Under the pieces are notes generated by a model. It saw only the letters and a list, made by a program, of their open reading frames with translations, was not told where the DNA came from and did no database searches. From Symsagittifera roscoffensis (Eukaryota > Xenacoelomorpha > Acoela > Convolutidae), in contig NC_087066.1 of assembly GCF_963678635.1 (NCBI RefSeq), positions 56,438,312-56,502,311 of the forward strand: a DNA stretch of 64,000 bases, read 5' to 3'. Shown here one piece after another: positions 25,870 to 37,507 of the stretch (its first letter is position 1; every line of letters begins with the position of its first letter). The position numbers were made by a program, and so were the translations under genes.

Positions 25870-26292
25870 ATGGAGACATCTGCGGCTCCTGCTAGTCCTA
25901 TAGAGTTGTATTCCACAGAGGACGAGGGGATGAATCGGAAGAAATTACTAAAGCTATTTCACAAGAAATGGACACACAAGAGCCGCAATCAACCGAGGCT
26001 GCCCGTCGTCGCCTCAAAATGTGCCAATGGACAAAAAAGAGGACGGGAGAAGACTCCACTCACCACAGACAAGCTCAGGACCAAGTCAGGGCAGAATACG
26101 ACAATTACTAAGTACAATACACGGCCATTAAGAGAGCGCCGGCCATTCAAGTTCTTGGGAGACAGACTATTCACGAGCGTGGTAATTGGTGGCTCATCGA
26201 GTGTGAATGTCGTACATCAAGCGCAGAACACTCCAGATGAAGAAATAGGAAGAGTGCCAAAGGCTGCATCGAGTGTTACACAAAGACAGTGA
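25870..26292 (+). pseudogene. Retrotransposon pol C-terminal tail
   Basis: A 140-aa Lys/Arg-rich frame contains TKYNTRPLRERRPFKFLGD, similar to the basic tail at the end of pol in this gypsy clade. It ends at 26292, immediately before the purine-rich run AGAGGAGGGGG. Separated from the integrase frame by about 210 bp of broken sequence. Confidence 0.6.
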
Positions 26293-26423
26293 GTCGAAAT
26301 AGAGGAGGGGGTAATGTTGCAAACAGTACTGCAGACAAAGTAAAAAGCCTACCACGCAAACGTCCCCGAAAAAATTCCTAGCCCAAAATGACGGAGCGCA
26401 TAAGATACCTATACTGACTGAAA

Positions 26424-26520
26424 AATGTGTCGTTTTTACTGGGGCAAGATTTTTACTGGGACAAGATATGTGTCGTTTTTACTGGGGCAAGAGAAATGTG
26501 TCGTTTTTACTGGGGCAAGT
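26424..26520 (+). repeat. Short tandem repeat within the retroelement
   Basis: Three full units of GTGTCGTTTTTACTGGGGCAAG plus a shorter variant (TTTTTACTGGGACAAG) are spaced irregularly at 33-43 bp, just after the end of pol. The position, 3' of pol, suggests slippage in the non-coding 3' region of the element. Confidence 0.85.
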
Positions 26521-26668
26521 CGATGTGACGGGGCTGAATCAAGAGGTGTCCGGACATTTTGTCGACGTGCTGGATAAGTTGAGGCGAATCCTTAAACATA
26601 CGGGAACTCCAGCGGTAGTGGATTCAGCAGGAAATATTATTGACGGATTTTGTTTGCAGTTGCTATAT

Positions 26669-26850
26669 CAAGGCCTGGAAGCCCGGATACGTAATAGTCG
26701 ACGTAACCCGAATCTCAAAGTAACCCGATAGTCGACGTATATGACTCTCTGATCAATGTAACCCGGTAGTCGATGTAACCCGATATTCGAAGTAACCCGA
26801 ATCAAGGCCTGGAAGCCCGGATACGTAATAGTCGACGTAACCCAAATCTG
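26669..26850 (+). repeat. GTCGA/TAACCCG tandem repeats with a duplicated 42-bp block
   Basis: Repeated GTAGTCGACGTAACCCGA-like units of about 20 bp fill the interval. A block beginning ATCAAGGCCTGGAAGCCC and running into TAGTCGACGTAACCC occurs at about 26669-26710 and again at about 26803-26844. The array interrupts the extra ORF downstream of pol. Confidence 0.8.
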
Positions 26851-26856
26851 GGTAAA

Positions 26857-27318
26857 TTGGTTGATATTGCTCAGGCGGAAATTCACAGAACGCGTACGGC
26901 CATCGATCAGGCCGGAATCGATTTATTGTTGCGGATTGGAACGAACAACCAGAGCCCAATGTTACTGGTGGCTAGGCGAGTCAAAATCAAAACTCCAATT
27001 AAATCGGACAAAACCAGGAATGCGAGTCAGGCGGAGACGCCAAAGACTGGAATAGCTTCGTTCTCGATTCAACCAGAGGATTCGGGTGCTTGTCAGGATG
27101 AGCATACACGATGCGCGATAACTACGAATGAGAATGAAGGGGAGAAGGAAAAAAAGCCAGTGGCCGTGGTGCAAGGTACCGCTGACATCAATGCGAGCGG
27201 TGATTCCAGCGGCCCATTTGCTACGGACGATTTAGACATCGCTGATGAGTTATCGACAATAAGTATGACGGAAGATGATCATCAACAAATTCTTGAGGAG
27301 CTCGAAAATCTATGTTGA
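26857..27318 (+). pseudogene. Extra ORF downstream of pol (gag-like or ORF3), unknown
   Basis: A 153-aa frame in the same orientation as pol opens MVDIAQAEIHRTRTAIDQAG, passes through a basic stretch (RRVKIKTPIKSDKTR) and ends in an acidic region (DLDIADELSTISMTEDDHQ). The preceding frame 26468-26731 (VSGHFVDVLDKLRRIL) may be its N-terminal part, interrupted by tandem repeats. Together they resemble a structural or accessory protein. I see no transmembrane segment, so an envelope protein is not indicated. It could be a third ORF, or gag placed 3' by rearrangement. Confidence 0.45.
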
Positions 27319-27319
27319 A

Positions 27320-28470
27320 GAGAGGAGGAAGATAAAGATATGGAGTAGATCTAACTAACGGTTAAAAACTGTTAACAGACTGTTAAACTGTTCTAGCTTA
27401 ACGATGGGATGAGTTGTTATATGTGCTATATTGGAGATAGGTGTTATTTATGAATTGTTTCGAAAGGGGAATGTGGCGTACAGGTTGACTGATGTAAGTA
27501 TTATAACTACGTATATTATTATATATTGTCGTATGACCATCAAGTTCAAAGTAATAGTGAACATGGTGTGTTTTTGAATTTAGGTTGACTCTTTTACGCT
27601 TTGTTATTACGTTGATGTTTATGAAGTAGTGCACAGGCATACTTGCACAGGGAGGGAGATTGTAAAAGTAGATCTTTAACAACAATGTACATCAATGCAT
27701 AGCGGGTTTTCAGCAGCTTGATAAAATGAAAAAACCATAGGCAGGTCTGCAACTTTTCGTAATAAATGTAAGAAAATTTCAAAAAGTGGGAAAATTTCAT
27801 CTTTTTATTTGTGCGTCGAAGAACGTCATTATATATTCTTTCACAGAACTTTAATTTGCCAAGTCAAATTGTGCCGTAGGCATATTTACGAGTCGTGCCA
27901 AATATGCCATTTTGGGCGAGTTTGAAAAAAATTTGCTCCTTTTTAGAATGTTTGGAATGATAGGAGTTCAATATGGACGCGAAACAAGTGTCGATAAAAT
28001 TCTTGTGCATTTTTTGGATCGAGTCAACTTTCGTAGATTGTTTTCTAAATAGTGTTCTATTTTTGTTCCGATCTCTGAAAAAAAAATGGAATATTTTTGC
28101 TTGGGTCAATTTTTTCATTCAGTCAGCTTTTAACTAAGCAGTTTTGCGGAAATGTATGATACCAGATGAAGCTATGAGGAGCTCAAATGTCAAAAAAAGT
28201 TTTTGAAAATCAGGGGGTTTTCAATGACGTTTTTTAAACAATTTTGGCACATTATTGGGTAAAAAACGAGCTATATATTGCGTTATCATAACACGCGTAA
28301 GCAGTAGCGGATTGAAGTGTTCCAAAATAAATTGAGGCAAACCATTGAATTTATTATTAACACAGACTCCAAATGTATCGTTTTGTGGTTCATATTACCG
28401 TGTGGGAAAAAAAATTGAGGAAAAAAAAGTTTTTTTTGCTTCGATTATTTTGTCAATTAACAAAATAAAA
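27320..28470. other. AT-rich spacer after the retroelement
   Basis: Possibly includes remnants of a 3' LTR (the purine run GAAGAGAGGAGGAAGATAAAG at 27315-27335 could be a polypurine tract), but no second copy of the following sequence is found upstream of the element. Nothing coding is seen. Confidence 0.35.
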
Positions 28471-28473
28471 CAA

Positions 28474-29070
28474 GGATAGCCGGTTACTGTACAAGTAGCA
28501 CAGAATGTTCCGACCACAGTCTTGAAAAATTACAAGAATGTTTTCTAAAGTTGGTGTCGTTAGTTTCTGCATGTTGTGATCTGAAAATCTGAACAAAAAA
28601 TTTGAACTCAGGCATATTTGAGAGTCATAGTAAAATAGGTCGAATGGAAAAAAAAATTTGAAAAAATTTCAAAAACTTTTTGAAAATTTTGCGGAAATTT
28701 TAAGAAGTTTAAAGTTTTTGATTCCCAAAATGGCGCTTAAAAATCCAAAAACTAACTTTACTTGAGTAAAACTAAGTTTACACGGCTTAAGTTAAGCTTA
28801 AATACGATATTGCAATTACCAACTACCTGACTAGTTAGCTCAAAATTAGACCAAAAATCAGAAACTTTAATCTGGTGAAAACTTTCTCGCCACTGTGAAA
28901 AAATTTTGAAATTTTTCAAAGTGGTTCAAATCACGACTGAATATGTTTTTTTATTATATATCACTCAACCCTGTGCGATGATTTTTTGTGGTAGCTGATT
29001 TTGCGTGGAAAAAAAAAAATATAACACACCCGAATACAAAGTTCCTCCCCATTTGCAATGGTCGGAACAA
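28474..29070 (+). repeat. Repeat family R2 copy
   Basis: Starts GGATAGCCGGTTACTGT, then GCACAGAATGTTCCGACCAC, TTTACTTGAGTAAAACTAAG, ATATATCACTCAACCCTGTG and ends CAATGGTCGGAACAA. It shares the internal GTTCCGAC and terminal GTCGGAAC with R1 but little else. Other copies: 18924-19475, 63755-64000 (cut by the window edge), with relics at 54060-54175, 55322-55375 and 62617-62690. No ORF. Confidence 0.85.
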
Positions 29071-29089
29071 AAATAATCAAAAATTGCGT

Positions 29090-29145
29090 TGGCTGTAAAG
29101 TAGAGCCGGAACACTCAGGGCCTTGCTCTGACATACGAGCAGTCT
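29090..29145 (-). repeat. R1-type head, inverted, next to R2
   Basis: The reverse complement reads AAGACTGCTCGTATGTCAGA then GCCCTGAGTGTTCCGG, a diverged R1 head placed directly after the R2 tail at 29070. A direct R1 head follows the R2 copy at 19475 as well. Confidence 0.6.
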
Positions 29146-29639
29146 TATTTCGATTTACGGCTGGTTTTGTAGCTTTTGAAACAATGTCTCCTCTGGAAAC
29201 AATTTCTGGATTTTTCATTTGGTTACGTAACCAAATAATTTTTTCCGTTGTTAACTCAAAGAAACTGATTGAGAAAAACTTAAAGCCACTTAATCCGCTT
29301 CTGTTAATCGCTAGTTTTTTGGTTCCTTGACAACTGCTCAATGGTATTGTATTTAGAAATTGTGTATGAAATGTCATCAACCATTTTCCATTAGTCACAG
29401 GTAGTTTCAACCGTTGTTGAAAATACTGATTTAATATGTTAGTTCAATTCGATATTCCAGCTGCATAACTCAAAAAAGCAACGACAATGGCTAAATTTTG
29501 GAAACCAACTGCACAAAACGTGGCTTTTGGCAGGTACCAATTGGTAGCACCGAAGGCAACAGACAATTGACTCAAAACTTCAAACTAACCTTAAGAACCG
29601 CCCCCCTCAAGAAAATCCTAGATCCGCCCTCTGCTTAAA

Positions 29640-32600
29640 ATAAAGTAAAGATACATCGCACTCCCTTTTACTCGGTTATTTTGAAATGAAAAGCAAGGAA
29701 TCTACATGCTACAATTATACTTGCTTTCTTTTCTTCTTCCCTTGAATTTTTTCTTTTGCGTAATGTTGCCAATCATATTTTGACCAATCAGGCCTAGTTT
29801 GACTCTCCGGCTTGTTTTTCCTTTGCCCGATATCCTTGGAGTCCCCTGCCCGATATTCCCGTTGGTACTCTGACTCGAAGTTCGAATTGTCTTCTCAAGT
29901 TTTCTCTTTTGCCTTCGTCTTTTTTTCACTTCTCATGGCTGGCATTAAAAATTTCGGAATCCTCTTCTTTTTTTGTAACTCCAACAATTTTGTCGGGTTT
30001 TGAGCCTGTTGAGGTAGAACAGCAAATTTTTTTTACTGGTAAAATTCTGTAGCTCTCTGTAGCTCTATGGTCACTTAGATTCGAGCATAACTTTTTGAAG
30101 GCCCTCGGCAATAAAGAATAGTTTGGTTGCTTTGACGTGAACGTAGACCCTTGATCCAACAAACCTTCCGAGGAACCATTTATTTAACTTAATATTGATT
30201 AACATTTTTATAACCTTATGGGATTTCATTTTGTTGCATATTATAGCCAAAGGTCTGCGCGGGAAACAATGTACCTTAATTAATCATTATTTATCCGATT
30301 ACTGTATTAAATTTATCAGACTCCAGAAGTTAAGCTGGAGACAGACTTTCATTAGGCTCCCTAGGTTTGTCTGATATTCCAAAGTCACCTTTGGTTGAAA
30401 TAGTTCTCAGTTTTTACCTGCCGCAGTGTTTTTTCTTTCCTCTGCTGTAAGGGTCTGGTTCTGTGATTATGCGGAAACCAAGCCAGCCGCATCGGATATA
30501 CTCGCTTTCCCAAGAAGGGAAGCTGTAAGTTCAGTTGATTTTTGCAGCTCTGAGTGGGTTTTGAATGGCCAGTCGGTCGTTCATCATCCAGAAAGATTTC
30601 ATTTAAAATTCCGTAGAATTCATGTAAGAGTTGACTGAGTTAAGCTCCCGTAGCCCTCAATTTTTCAACAAAGTCCACTTCTCCGGCTTCTAAAATATCC
30701 CCAAATGCGGTTTACATTGTAATTAGACTAAATTTCTTTTTTGCTGCTTGTTGGGATTGATAAAATTGTGTTTGTGTTCACATTCGCTGTTCCGGTTGTA
30801 ATGGCTTCCAGGTTCACCTTCACATTTATTGCATCAGAGTTAGTGCTGCTATTCAAGAAATCTCAATAAAAAGATAACAATTCTTTCAATGTTTTAAGTA
30901 TTTAATCGTTTTTGAAGGAATTGTATACGACTTACTCAGTTTGTACTCAGTAATAGTTCCAACTATTGTTGTGCCTTTCTGGTTGTTGGTCTCGGGTGTG
31001 CAGCTTCGCACCTTATGATTGGCTGATGTACCAGCGCATGAAACTCCGCCTTTATCTGGCGGCATTTATTTGTCGTTTTTGCATGCTCCAATCGAATTGG
31101 CTGAAGCGCCCATGTTTCTTTTTATAGCCACAACTCTTTTCACGCAGATTTGGCGTCCTTTTTCATGAAACTTTAAAACTTTTATCTACTTTATCCTGTA
31201 AAGGCACTTTAGGCAAACGCTGACCTTTGTTTTGCATTAGCGATAGCTGCTTGAAAAATGCCTTGCCTGAGCACTTTAGTTACTATACCGTCTAATCCTG
31301 ATAAGTAGTACACTGAACTTTCTAAACGAACCGAGTCGGCCACAAAATGAGTTGACTACAAGGGTTTGCCACAAAAAGTACTTCATATTGCTTTCCTGAT
31401 AATCACCCTGTTCATTTGCCCTTGAATATTCATCACATCTCCGATGGCTATTCGACCAGTTTTAAGCTGAAATGAGACATCAATTCGCGCCCGCTGATTG
31501 AAGGTATGATTTCCTCAATTATGTTGATGGCCGCTTCAGTAGTTCACCCATTCGATTGCGGCCCCAGTGGTTCCAACTTGACCTTTACCACTCACTCTCA
31601 AGGTACACTAAGCTCTCTAAGTGTAAAGATAGAGATAAGTGATCCACAATGTTTCTATGCTTGCCTCATGTGCATCTTACTGTTCAGTGTAAGTTTTGCC
31701 CAATCTACATTCAGTTCATGCTCTTATCTCTATCTTTGGATCGGCCCTAATTTTTAATCTTTCAATTTGTTCGGTTCCAAGCCATGGGATTTCGGTGATG
31801 GCTCGTCGTTCACCACTCTCACTGAGTTCTCTTGTTGTGACTAAGCGCCCTCGTGCTCAAGAAGTGGGTCACTTATGCCAAATTTTTCAAAAAAAAAGGA
31901 GGCCAACTCCGCTTCTGTGTAACCCGCGTTTCCCCTGGTGTGCGTTCGTAGCGTCCGGTTTTCTTTCTTCAGTTACAAATCGCGTTTCTGGCCAAGCATT
32001 TTCTGATATGGTCCATAGTGAATCCGCTTTGACTGCAGTTAAGCAACTTCTCTCCGTTTAGTGTCGTCCACTTACCCGGTTAGCTCCTCTTCCGCCCTTC
32101 CGAATGGCTGTGGTTGTCATTATCCCCGTCAGTTTAGGCTAACTGGTTCATTTTTTTTCAAAAACAGTTTGAAGTTACTGCCTTCGTGAACTGTTTCCAG
32201 CCGCTTCCCAATAATTTATAGTTTTTATTTATACTAATTGGTCTCCATGTATCTATCTGTAAAAGTTTGCCTCTCCGGCCTAATTTGAAATTTTCACAAT
32301 AAAAATGTCCCAGAGAATTCGTTTGTTTTTGCTTTTCTAATTTAAATCACGCTGCGAGTCCCTTAAGCACTAAATGAAATTGATGAAGCGTATCTCCCTC
32401 TTTTTGCTTCCGCGATAGTACCTGATTGGTTTCGAATATTTTCGTTCCGTTTTGAAGATTTCTCAAAACTCGACCAGAATCCGAGGCTGTCCCGTTGTCG
32501 CAAAATCCAAGTGAGGCTTCCTGTTAACTAGTTCCTCCTGCCGTGTTCCCCCAAGCATTAGTATAAGTTTGAAACAAGGGTCTGTTATGCCTCCGTACGG

Positions 32601-33000
32601 TTTTTCCAATACATAGATCCAGAGTTAACGCTTTGACCAGCGGGTAAGTCTACTTTAGAAAAAGAACGATGTGGTTTTAAACTCATGTTTTGCAGTTACA
32701 CCACAGATGAAACGGTTTATCCAATGCTCTACACTTGCTCGGATAGAAGAATGTGACTGCCAGCGGGTTTTTTTCCTCCCTCGCATCGTTCATTGCTTTC
32801 TGCAACATGTTAAAAGTGCTGATTCAAGATTTTGCCTCCATTTGATAGGTCAGCTGAAAAATTCAAAAGAATAGTGAAATTGACCATGTTTCAGAACTAG
32901 ACGTGGCTGTTGGCAGATTCCATTTTGTAACATCGAAAACCACAGACAAGGAACTCAAAACGTCAATCTAAAAATCTAAATCTAATACAAAGTTTTCATA
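29640..33000. other. GC-richer, pyrimidine-skewed block, possible old retroelement (minus strand)
   Basis: The plus strand is rich in C and T and clearly less AT-rich than its surroundings. Minus-strand fragments are Lys/Arg-rich (KKRRRQKRKLEK near 29900) or retroelement-like by eye: LDQGSTFTS near 30160, similar to an integrase D-x-G-S motif, and LSGLDGIVTKV near 31260. These motifs are not in the order an intact integrase would give, and every frame is interrupted. A similar C/T-rich patch lies at 41100-41600. Origin uncertain. Confidence 0.35.
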
Positions 33001-33838
33001 TATGACACTGTTTTTATTACTCGCACGCATATATATACATTTAAGTTGTACTTGGCGTTTGCTCTCTGTGCCAATTTCAATGAGATCAAAAGTTTATCAG
33101 TTGTTCCACTTTATCGCAATGGTTTCTAATAACTAGTGAGCCCATTTTTCAAATAGTTGTCTCCTCGGATTTCCCATGTTTTGATTGCTGGAGGGCTACT
33201 AATTGTTCTCTTCTGTAGACTGAGCTGTTGGCAAATCATGGTATGGCATCAAGGGACAATTACTTCGAAATTTTGCACCCGTTGGTTTGACCTATAAAAA
33301 TTGTTGCACAATTACGTTGATCTACGACAACGTTTTGCCCACATAAATGTGTAACTTTCTCCAAAGCACTCCTGTTTTGGTAGAACTTGTCGAAACCTTT
33401 TTTTTTTGGATTTATCTTTGTTTTTTTTCTATGCGGGTACAGAACACTTCACTTGTTTCCTCTTTGCTTCTAAATAAAACTGTGGATACAAAGTCTTGAT
33501 AACAAAAAAAATTGTTTACGAGGGCTTCAAAACTATCAAACATTTTTTTTTGAGTTTTATTTTGTCTTACAGACTTCAGCATGGGCCCATGAAATTTTCA
33601 ACAGTTTTGTCAAGAACTTTGAAATTCTTAAGGTGATATGGAAAAGCGCATTTGATTTATGAACTATGTTCTGGCCTCAACACAGCGACCTATTAACAAT
33701 CCAGTCATATACAAATGAATGCCAGTTTGCGTTTCAGTGTGTGCGGGAAGGCATTCCAAACTTGCCAATCTAACGTTTTTTTTTGGCTGAAATGAATAAA
33801 AAAACGGATTTTGAAATCAGATTTAATTCTAAAACATA

Positions 33839-36800
33839 TCAAATAGCTCCATAATTATTTTGCTTACTGCTAGAAAAGCTGGGCGATGAAAAATTTTTGG
33901 AGCACCAGTTTTTAACACAGTAGTGCAGTTTTAAAACTGGGAGTGTGCAAAAGGCGAGGGAACAAGCTGCTCCGAAAATTAGACCAATCAGAATGTAGGA
34001 TCCAACTATGATCCAAAATGAGGCCCAGTACAGAGTGGCGTTGCAGACATTATCGGAGGACCAGTCATCCATCGGAATGAACACATGTTGTGCATTTCGG
34101 AATATGTCCAACAAGGTCTCTGATTGGTTGTGCTGGCTGTAGTGGATGACCAATGAGAACACAGTATCGGTTGTGTTGTTTTGGTCGTGAACTAAGTCAT
34201 ACGAAACGGCGAACACCAAAAAGTTACCTGAAACACCGAAAAGTCACTGCTAAAAATTCATAAAAACTACTGCAGTGATAAATATTTGTCAAATGGTTTT
34301 AAAATTATAGTTTTCAAAGCACAAGTATCAAACGGTTGTTTCTTTGTTTGCATTCAATTTGAGATAGTCAGTTAGTCCATTTGATCCCCCGCCATGGCAA
34401 CGAAAGTGCCAGAGAACGAGCTCTCACTTGACATCTAGATTCATTTCTACCGCAGCCTGGCCAATTTCGACTGCAATAGTGGTATCACGCGGAAAATCTA
34501 GACGCAAAAAGAGTTATCCAAAAACGATTTCTAACTTAAATTAGATAAAAAAATAAGCAATAGAATGGAGGTCATAAAACTTCATTTGGAAAATAGAGAA
34601 ATTAGACAGATCAGAAATCAATTTTTCTGTAGTTCCAATTAAACATTCGATATTCATTTCCTATGGGGGGGGGGGGGGGGGGGTGGTTAAAAAGACAACG
34701 CGAAACTTTGGGAAAACAAATCAGATTTTTCATTTGGCCTAAAGTCGTTGAATGTTTTCAATTTGCTTCTCAAAGAAGACATATTTTTGCTCAGCATTAA
34801 CTTTACAGTACCACTGATAACTATTTAAAGTAATTTGGACCAAAGAGATCATTTCTGCCAAACTGTGGCATTTTAATTATAAATGTAATATTCTAAATTG
34901 CAAAGTTTGAGGTCATTTTTGGGTGGTTCTTTTGGTCTAATTGGAAGGGGGGTGATTGTTCACATGGTCTTATGATATAAGTAGGACATCCAACCCCTGC
35001 CCGTCATTTTGATTCTCTAGTTTCGCCATTTTAGAATCAATTTAGATCCCCGTTTGAGGTGCTGGATTTATGTTCCGACTTTGAAAGTCGAGCAAGTGCA
35101 GTTTTGCGACTTAAACTCCGGGTTCGATAAGCAATTTTAAGTCGAGCAGAAAGTTGAAAAAAAACCCGATTTTGGTCGAGAAAGTAGAAACGTAGGTCGA
35201 GAAAGTCAAAACATAGGTCGAGCTTAATCAAAACATACCTGATTTTGGTCGAGAAAGTCGAAACATAGGTCGAGCAGAGTCGAAGCATAGATCGAGCAGA
35301 GTCGAAACATAGGTCGAGCACAACCTAATTTTTTTCCAGATTTAATTTTTTTTTTCAAGATTTTAATTAAATTTAACTTAGAAATTGAGCAAATAAGTGC
35401 TCAGAAAAGACCTATGTCAGGAAATTGCAACCGATCAATTGAGGAGAGTTGTTTGCAGCAAAACAGCAAGATAAAAGTAAATTTGACAATTCCTCAAATA
35501 TAAGTTTTCACATCAACAGTTTCAGTCCAGATTTCTAAAAAAAAATTCAAAGCAAAATGGGAGATTCAACTTGAAAACTGTAAGTTTTCCATTGAGGCGT
35601 TTTGCATTTTACAGGTTCTTATAGCTTATTTTCAAATGAAGCATCATTCCAAAAAATCAACTGAAAAGCATACATTATAATTTCTTGCCATTTTACTCAT
35701 GTTATTTGATAGTCAAAAAAGTCGAAACATAAGTCGAGCATAGTCGAATACCCATTTATGGTCAAAAAAGTCGAAACATAGGTCGAGCACAGTCGAAACA
35801 TAGATCGAGCACAGTCGAAACATAAGTAGAACACAGTCGAAACAAGGCCATTTTTGGCCGATAAAGTCGAAACAAATCTATGCGGTGTCGAACAAATAAA
35901 CTTTTTTAAAATGTCGGTCGAGACAGTCGGGAATGTCGAAACATATCTGAACTGGGTCGAACAAAGTCGAAAAATTTTTTTTGTGTCAAGAAAGTCGAAA
36001 AATACCAAAACTTGGTCGAGAAAGTCAAAACACGCCAATTTTGGTTGAGAAACTAGAAATATATATCGAGCATCTCGACCAGGGATCCTCTAATGCAGTT
36101 TCAAAACGTCATTATATATCAACTTTTTTTACAGGGTTCGCGATTATAGGATTCGATTAATGAATTCATTTGTAGGGTTAAATTCTATGGTTCCAAGTTT
36201 GTCACTGAAATTTGGTTTTTTGATTTTTGCAAAGATTTTACTTGATTTTCTGAATTTTTATCTCCATTATTAGTATTCGAAATGAATTTGTTCCAGCTGA
36301 AAAAGTTTTGGCTGCTCAGATATTGTATAATTGATCTATTCCGCTAATGCTTTGCTTTTTTTCTTACTATTTTAATAAACCCGCATAAAAACCACAAAAA
36401 GCTTATTTGAGCCATTTTTTTAAAGCCACTTTTCTGAAACTCTGCCGATTTTGTCCCTTTAGCCTTTTTTATTACTTTGGTTTACCTAGATAGAAGATTT
36501 GCTTCAACCAGGCTGAGTTTTTAGTTTTCGGCTAAACTCTTTCACAATTTATAGGCCCATAGGTATATTAGCGCAAACAGGAACACCTTCGCGTTAAGAA
36601 TGGCATTATTCGTGGAACTGAACGACTCGTCGATTTTATTCTCCATTTTCGGTTTTTGAATGTTTAGCCTGTTATCATGGTACAAGGTTATATATCCAAA
36701 AGAGCAATTTGGCTGTTTATTTATTGGAATATGTTGGATAAATTAGGTTTTCGGAATTTCTCCATTTTCAAGTTTCGTCTGACTTCAATTTTTCGCTTTT

Positions 36801-37507
36801 GTCTACCCGGGTTATCTAGCCAGGGGAAAACCTTAGACTTCCTGTCAGGAACTTAAAGGGTCCATGGCAATCCTGGTGTTCCTGGAAGTAGCCGCCTAGG
36901 AACCCTGCCATGAAGTCTAAGATTTTTTTCTTGACAAAAATTCTGTAACTTCCTGTTGGCTACCTCCTTATGCGAGACCATTTTTTTTAGCTTTCAGGCA
37001 GATTTGTAGGCATTTTCCGATTTTAAATTTCGCCTAAAAATCTGGGTTTCCAGCCTGGTTTGACGTGGTTTTTCCCCTGGTTAGGTGACAGGTAACCCGG
37101 GTAACTTACATGCACCCAAGACAATTTAGTTTGGAATGGGGGGAAAAGCAGAGACGCTCTATCCTTAGACAAGCTTAGTAGATACTGAAAGATCCGCTGC
37201 GATTCCCAGAAACGTAGTGATAATAAAATATTTATGATTTCAAGCAACAAATGCAAAGTGTACTAACCGAAGAAAAACCAGATGCAGAGAAAGACTGCGC
37301 ATGCAGCTCGTGAGGCAGTACAGGACACTTTAATCGCAGACGCAGATACATGCTTAATATAATGTCTCAGTTTAGCAAAGACACTTGGGCGGAAGATAAC
37401 TTTCTCCGCGGCTTCGATTGTGAGGAAGGTTAGTCCAAAGATGGCGTCCACTAGGTTCCATATTGGCAGTCTGGGCTCAGCCGGACACAAGTGCCAGTAC
37501 TCTTGGG
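33839..37507 (-). CDS. TMEM272-like multi-pass membrane protein, C-terminal two exons (partial)
   Basis: Two minus-strand exons, 37507-37268 and 34227-33839, join in phase (G|GT) across a 3.0-kb intron and give about 208 residues to the stop. The order of features resembles the TMEM272 family as I know it: a CPAEPRLPIW motif leading into a hydrophobic segment (WNLVDAIFGLTFL), a second hydrophobic segment with CIWFFFGN, a luminal/extracellular loop with N-linked sequons (NNTT, NQS, NAT) and Cys, a third segment (YWASFWIIVGSYILIGLIFG), and a Cys- and Ser-rich tail. The upstream exon that should carry the start and TM1 must end in phase 1; I could not find it between 37.5 and 43.8 kb. Function is uncharacterised. 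The exon pair is well supported; the family name is moderately sure. Confidence 0.72.
34665..34683 (+). repeat. Poly-G tract (19 G)
   Basis: Uninterrupted run of 19 G in the TMEM272-like intron. Similar runs: 12 G at 38177-38188 and C-runs at the hAT right ends near 44519 and 45136. Confidence 0.95.
35130..36075. repeat. GTCGA-rich minisatellite in two blocks
   Basis: Degenerate units of about 20-24 bp (AAAGTCGAAACATAGGTCGA, GCACAGTCGAAACATAG) fill 35130-35325 and 35715-36070, separated by about 390 bp of unrelated AT-rich sequence. It lies in the TMEM272-like intron. The minus strand gives long open frames of Ser/Thr/Phe/Asp/Leu (LDLCFD, RLCSTYVSTF), which are repeat artefacts. Confidence 0.9.

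Larger units (their letters stand above)
21500..27320 (+). mobile_element. Decayed Ty3/gypsy-type LTR retrotransposon
   Basis: Ordered pol remnants on the plus strand: two zinc knuckles, reverse transcriptase with a YLDD box, RNase H, integrase zinc region, integrase core, C-terminal tail, and a further ORF downstream. RT-RNase H-integrase order is the Ty3/gypsy arrangement. The phrase TYRFKTGFYGL before the YLDD box is typical of one gypsy clade. Frames are broken by many stops and shifts (for example near 22865 and at 24744), so the copy is dead. I could not pair two LTRs with confidence. A purine run at 26298-26311 could be a polypurine tract, but more coding sequence follows it. Confidence 0.9.

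Noticed and set aside
31506-32061. Plus-strand ORFs with hydrophobic and Ser-rich content
   Set aside because: Composition follows the C/T skew of the block; no splice context or recognisable domain.
35130-36075. CRISPR-like array
   Set aside because: Repeat units are degenerate and contiguous, without uniform spacers, in a eukaryotic intron.
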